From the NCBI GenBank assembly GCA_020434375.1, contig JAGRAY010000057.1, positions 1-9,938 of the forward strand: a stretch of DNA of 9,938 bases, given 5' to 3'. Position numbers and translations under genes: made by a program. The notes under the pieces are model-generated. The model searched no databases. It was not told the origin of the DNA and saw only the letters and a list, made by a program, of their open reading frames with translations. The DNA is from Bdellovibrionales bacterium. Lineage in GTDB: Bacteria; Bdellovibrionota_G; JALEGL01; JAGRAY01. Below are positions 6,960 to 9,938 of this stretch, piece by piece (the first letter of the stretch is position 1; each line of letters begins with the position of its first letter).

Positions 6960-7365
6960 ATTTTTTACTCTCTTCTTATCCTTTATTCTCACTTTATTTG
7001 TTGTGATCTTTTACTCTAACGTGGCACTGGCAAACTACGACGCCAACAAACTCGATCAACAGGTTAATGCCGCCATACAAAAAATAAAAAGCAACAACCA
7101 AGCCCAAGCTCGTGCTGAATTTGAAAGATTGAAAAAGTATATTTTTTCTCTGAAAAACGACGGCCATGGCGGAAAGTACGTCCATTTACTAGGTCTTAAA
7201 ATGGCTTTCTCAAACATCGACGCCAATAAAGTAAAAAAAACCGACTGCCCTGGGTTAAAATCTCAGTTGGAATTAGACTTCGCTCCCAATAAACCTAAAG
7301 CCAATTGGCCAAAGCATCTGAATCAATCTATGCAAGCTCTTGATTCACTTTGTTCGAAATTATAA
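6943..7365 (+). CDS. Small exported protein of unknown function, coupled to the transglycosylase-like gene
   Basis: Not recognised. The 140 residues start with MYHVNK and a long hydrophobic core; the cleavage signal VALA ends at residue 30. The mature part (about 110 residues) is Lys/Asn/Gln-rich and looks largely helical (KLDQQVNAAIQKIKS, QARAEFERLKKYIFSL). It has two cysteines (102 and 137) that could form a single disulfide in the periplasm. No lipobox or enzyme motif is visible. The start ATG lies inside the last codons of the preceding gene in another frame (17-bp overlap). AAGGA at 6928-6932 sits 10 bases upstream of it, so translational coupling is likely. The pairing suggests a partner, inhibitor or chaperone of the transglycosylase-like protein, but this is inference from position only. 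Its stop is 2 bp from the stop of the convergent pfkA. Confidence 0.75.
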   Translation: MYHVNKFFTLFLSFILTLFVVIFYSNVALANYDANKLDQQVNAAIQKIKSNNQAQARAEFERLKKYIFSLKNDGHGGKYVHLLGLKMAFSNIDANKVKKTDCPGLKSQLELDFAPNKPKANWPKHLNQSMQALDSLCSKL

Positions 7366-7367
7366 TT

Positions 7368-8393
7368 CTATATAAAAATCCCTAGTGCTTGAGCCATTTT
7401 AACCCACCGATGATCGTGGGTGACCAATCTCGCCGGCTGCATAAGTTGCTCTAGAGGAGCTGCTATGACCTCTCCGTTTCTGAAAACGGCGGCCATTCCC
7501 CATTTCTTCTCATTCACCAACTGGCTCACTGTTACCCCCATCGCTAGGGTTAAAAAACGATCCGTAGTGGTTGGGGATTTTGCCCTTTGTAAATGACCCA
7601 AGACCACTTGACGACCTTCCCATTCGGTTTTTTCGTCAATCCAATGGGCTAATGAATGAGCTATGCCTCCAAACCTCTCTGCTTGAGGAGCTCCTTCCAC
7701 TCGAAACTGCACTTCAACATCTTCGCCAAGAGCATGGGCACCTTCAGCAACAACTCCAACCACTCCTCTTTTATGCTTTTTTTGCTCTTGAATAAATTTT
7801 AAAAACTGATCTCGGTCAAAAGGTCTCTCTGGGATTAAAATAAAGTCTGCATAAGAGGCCAATCCTCCTCCCAAGGCGATCCATCCAGCCGTTCTTCCCA
7901 TGGTTTCAACAATGATCACCCTATTGTGAGCATTCGCTGTGGCTCTTAAAGCATCAACACTTTCTGCAACCACAGAACAGGCCGTATCGTAACCAAAAGT
8001 AAAATCAGTTCCTGACAAATCATTATCAATGGTTTTAGGAACTCCTATAATTTTAATGTCTTTCTCAAATTGTTTTAATCCAGAAAATGTACCATCTCCA
8101 CCTGCGACAACAAGGCCATCGAGTTCAAGTTTTTTGAAACATTGTAAAAACTCTTGTTCTCTCCCCTCCGTTCCGCACTTATTGGTCGTTCCCAAAAAAG
8201 TACCAGCTTCGGCATGAAGACCTTCTAAGTTTTTAGGAGACAACGGAATCATTCGATTTTCAAAAATCCCGAGAAATCCTTCTTCGATCCCAAAAACTTC
8301 ATGACCTGATTGTATAAGAGTTTTTCCCGCGGCCTCAATGATTCCGTTTAGCCCTGGAGCATCACCGCCACCGGTGAGTATACCAATTCTCAT
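7368..8393 (-). CDS. pfkA: 6-phosphofructokinase, PfkA family, probably ATP-dependent
   Basis: Phosphorylates fructose 6-phosphate to fructose 1,6-bisphosphate in glycolysis. At 341 residues it is close to the usual 320-345. Motifs: TGGGDAPGLN (7-16) for nucleotide binding; GGDGT (98-102); PKTIDND (119-125) with catalytic base Asp123; ETMGRTAGW (163-171) and GHLQRAKSPTTTDR (266-279) for sugar-phosphate binding. The residue equivalent to E. coli Gly104 is Gly101, as in ATP enzymes. The residue equivalent to Gly124 is Lys120, as in pyrophosphate-dependent enzymes. This Gly/Lys combination is known in ATP-using members of the PPi-related branch, so ATP is the more likely donor, though donor choice is inferred. 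Start ATG 8393 follows a strong GGGGAGAG ribosome-binding sequence (8397-8404). It lies 63 bp downstream of the histidine kinase gene on the same strand and could share its transcript. A small dyad sits in the leader. Confidence 0.94.
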   Translation of the reverse strand: MRIGILTGGGDAPGLNGIIEAAGKTLIQSGHEVFGIEEGFLGIFENRMIPLSPKNLEGLHAEAGTFLGTTNKCGTEGREQEFLQCFKKLELDGLVVAGGDGTFSGLKQFEKDIKIIGVPKTIDNDLSGTDFTFGYDTACSVVAESVDALRATANAHNRVIIVETMGRTAGWIALGGGLASYADFILIPERPFDRDQFLKFIQEQKKHKRGVVGVVAEGAHALGEDVEVQFRVEGAPQAERFGGIAHSLAHWIDEKTEWEGRQVVLGHLQRAKSPTTTDRFLTLAMGVTVSQLVNEKKWGMAAVFRNGEVIAAPLEQLMQPARLVTHDHRWVKMAQALGIFI

Positions 8394-8415
8394 AATCTCT
8401 CCCCTATTTAAGTCC

Positions 8416-8429
8416 CACTGTAATCAGTG
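8416..8429. repeat. Small perfect inverted repeat in the kinase-pfkA intergenic gap
   Basis: CACTG TAAT CAGTG forms a 5-bp dyad with a 4-base loop, between the end of the histidine kinase gene and the ribosome-binding site of pfkA. On the minus strand it is not followed by a T-run, so it does not look like an intrinsic terminator for the kinase. On the plus strand a T6 run starts 5 bases later. A second short dyad, ATAAG AAAG CTTAT (8447-8460), straddles the kinase stop codon. Either could be an operator or an mRNA structure, or chance. Confidence 0.35.
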
Positions 8430-8456
8430 ATAACTTTTTTACCTAAATAAGAAAGC

Positions 8457-9893
8457 TTATGCTACAGATTTATTGTTGTTTTGAAATTTTTCTTTTTCGC
8501 TGATAAATTGAATTAAAGTCTCTAAATCAAAAGGTTTTTCCAAATGAAAGTCCACAGTTCGGGCTTTTCTTTGACTGGCATTTAGAACCATTCCTGTCAT
8601 GAGCACGACCTTAGTTTCTTGATTGACCCTCTTTACTTCTTTTGAAAACTCAATTCCGTCAAACCCCAACATTTTGAGATCGGTAAAAACTATATCAAAA
8701 TCATGTTTTCTAATAGCTCTTCTCGCTTCTACCTCATCGCCAGCACACTCCACTACAAACTCATAAGATTCTAAAACCTCTTGTAGGAAGGCTCTAATTT
8801 CTGACTCATCGTCAACAACTAAAATCTTACTTTTCGCCGACAATTTAATGTGGTTTTGATTTTTTTCTTTTCCAAGCTCTGTAGTAGGATCAGTCGATAA
8901 ACTACTCTCAACTTCGATAAGCGGAAATTCAATTTTAAATGTTGTTCCTGAATGAGGTCGAGTATCGACTTTAATATCTCCCTTCATTTCAAAAACTAAC
9001 TGAGACACTATTCCTAGTCCTAACCCTGTGCCTTTTCCGATCTTTTTTGTAGTAAACAAAGGTTCAAAAATTTTAGGCAAAACATCTTCTGGAATTCCAC
9101 ATCCGTTATCAGCCACATACAGTTTTACCTTTTTTGAGTTTCGATTGACCTGCAAAGAAATATCAATACTACGATCATCATATCCTTCAGTCGCGTCCTT
9201 AGCATTTTGAATCAAGTTGAACAAGATTTGCTGAAACTTCCCAAGGTCGCCAAGTATATTAATGTTTTCATCGTTAAATCGATACTTAACGACAACTCCT
9301 TCTTTTAAGTACATATCATCAATTAAATCCACAGCCTGCTGCGTGGCCAAATTCAAGTTGACGGGTACCATTTCATGACAAGATGATCTTGAATAGGTCT
9401 TCAAGCCTTTTGTGATTCTTTGAATTCTATTATTGGCAACTTTTAAATTTTTTACCGTTCTCTCAATGTCTCTTTGATTAAACTCATTAGAGTTCAATAA
9501 AAACTCTAATTTATCTAAATTAGCAGTGCTAATAGTTAAAGGATTATTGATTTCGTGCCCGATATTTGCAGCTATTTTACCAAGAGCAGAAAATTTTTCT
9601 TCGTTGATTCTTTCATCGTAAAGTTTTTCCAACTGCGCCGTTAGATCTTTTAAAGATTTAGACAAATGTTTTCTATTCACTTCGTTTTTATGAATAAATA
9701 CTCTACTCACAAAATAGATCATGGTACTTACGCTCACAATATTTATCGCAAACAACGGCGAATTTTGCATATCTATCTCAAATGGAGCAACCAGACTCAT
9801 ATCTATGGCTGCAGAAGTGATCACTAACTCAACTCTTTGGTATTGGCTATATGTTGGATTAGTGATCATATCTATAGCCATAGAAATGATCAC
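8457..9893 (-). CDS. Membrane-anchored hybrid histidine kinase with C-terminal receiver domain
   Basis: Two-component signalling protein of up to 478 residues; its stimulus is unknown. Order: an N-terminal stretch encoded by a palindromic repeat (about 1-43); one transmembrane helix (about 46-67); a charged coiled-coil linker (about 70-100); HisKA with phospho-acceptor His113 in IGHEINNPL; and HATPase_c. The HATPase_c has N-box NLIQNAKDA (Asn226, Asn230), DNGCGI (262-267), F-box FEPLFTTK (276-283) and GKGTGLGLGI (286-295). The receiver spans about 355-470 with Asp361/Asp362, phospho-acceptor Asp405, Thr433 and Lys453. The receiver has Leu where Pro usually follows the DxxM of the phosphorylation loop. 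All catalytic residues are present, so the core appears functional. There is no sensor domain. The start is uncertain: GTG 9893 is the first possible codon after an in-frame TGA (9915-9917) but lacks a ribosome-binding site. ATG 9800 or ATG 9770 (with GAG 6 bp upstream) would give shorter proteins, the latter beginning just before the membrane helix. Confidence 0.88.
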   Translation of the reverse strand: MIISMAIDMITNPTYSQYQRVELVITSAAIDMSLVAPFEIDMQNSPLFAINIVSVSTMIYFVSRVFIHKNEVNRKHLSKSLKDLTAQLEKLYDERINEEKFSALGKIAANIGHEINNPLTISTANLDKLEFLLNSNEFNQRDIERTVKNLKVANNRIQRITKGLKTYSRSSCHEMVPVNLNLATQQAVDLIDDMYLKEGVVVKYRFNDENINILGDLGKFQQILFNLIQNAKDATEGYDDRSIDISLQVNRNSKKVKLYVADNGCGIPEDVLPKIFEPLFTTKKIGKGTGLGLGIVSQLVFEMKGDIKVDTRPHSGTTFKIEFPLIEVESSLSTDPTTELGKEKNQNHIKLSAKSKILVVDDESEIRAFLQEVLESYEFVVECAGDEVEARRAIRKHDFDIVFTDLKMLGFDGIEFSKEVKRVNQETKVVLMTGMVLNASQRKARTVDFHLEKPFDLETLIQFISEKEKFQNNNKSVA

Positions 9894-9938
9894 TAATTCA
9901 ACATATAGGCAATATCAATAAGTTGAATTACTGATTAC
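9797..9938. repeat. Palindromic repeat array at the 5' end of the histidine kinase gene, running off the right edge
   Basis: Bases 9817-9877 and 9878-9938 form an imperfect inverted repeat with adjacent 61-bp arms matching at about 51 positions. It is built from smaller dyads: TGATCACTAA...TTAGTGATCA with a 19-base interior (9818-9868), a similar one at 9887-9937, and a central TCTAT AGCC ATAGA (9870-9883). TGATCA occurs at 9818, 9863 and 9887, with a decayed copy (TGATTA) at 9932, giving alternating 45- and 24-bp spacing. As a direct repeat the period is 69 bp (9797-9865 against 9866-9934, about three-quarters identical). Because 69 is divisible by 3, the kinase frame reads through it as a 23-residue repeat. 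The right end is cut by the window, so full size and copy number are unknown. Loss of similarity to the left occurs near 9797. Confidence 0.85.

Noticed and set aside
8405..8433. TTATCA / TAAATA at 17-bp spacing (minus strand) as a pfkA promoter
   Set aside because: The -10 would directly abut the ribosome-binding sequence, so a transcript starting there would lose it.
9721..9921. Plus-strand ORF of 66 codons opposite the kinase start
   Set aside because: It mirrors the kinase N-terminus because the DNA is palindromic. It has no ribosome-binding site, and its first half is antisense to the kinase membrane helix.
8416..9938. Shared ACTGATTAC in the pfkA leader and at the right edge of the palindromic array
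   Set aside because: It is only 9 bases long and the flanks do not align, so it is not evidence of a second copy of the repeat.

Overview
The window looks like chromosomal DNA of a Gram-negative predatory-type deltaproteobacterial relative, most likely Bdellovibrionota (Bdellovibrio/Bacteriovorax-like). This assignment is an inference. It rests on the moderately AT-rich sequence, housekeeping genes interleaved with several signal-peptide-bearing envelope proteins of no recognised family, and a large secreted lytic-transglycosylase-like protein. No phage, integrase, transposase, tRNA, rRNA or CRISPR was seen.

Layout, left to right. Bases 1-3170 (+) hold a metabolic/GTPase pair. The 3' part of maeB (NADP-type malic enzyme fused to a phosphotransacetylase-like domain) is cut by the left edge. 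It is followed by hflX (ribosome-associated GTPase), whose start is probably a CTG inside the end of maeB. Bases 3176-4724 hold two divergent genes for exported, probably beta-barrel outer-membrane proteins. Their signal-peptide codons lie antiparallel on the same 50 bp. Bases 4725-7365 (+) hold a likely two-gene secretion unit. The first gene encodes a 714-residue modular exported protein: a Gly/aromatic-rich segment, an Arg-Ser stretch, a long Pro-rich linker with paired cysteines, and a lysozyme-like transglycosylase domain. The second overlaps its stop codon and encodes a 140-residue exported protein of unknown function.

Bases 7368-9893 (-) hold pfkA (6-phosphofructokinase) and, upstream of it, a membrane-anchored hybrid histidine kinase with a C-terminal receiver. 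The first codons of the kinase lie in a striking palindromic repeat (about 9797-9938) that continues past the right edge.

Functionally, maeB and pfkA belong to central carbon metabolism and hflX to ribosome rescue. The middle block (3176-7365) is the accessory part of the window and is about the cell envelope and peptidoglycan. Genes are tightly packed. Both convergent gene pairs end 2-5 bp apart with no visible terminator hairpin, and there is no gene-free stretch over 300 bp. The most interesting items are the palindromic array at the kinase start, the modular transglycosylase with its small partner, the overlapping signal peptides, the non-canonical hflX start, and the Gly/Lys phosphoryl-donor signature of the phosphofructokinase.
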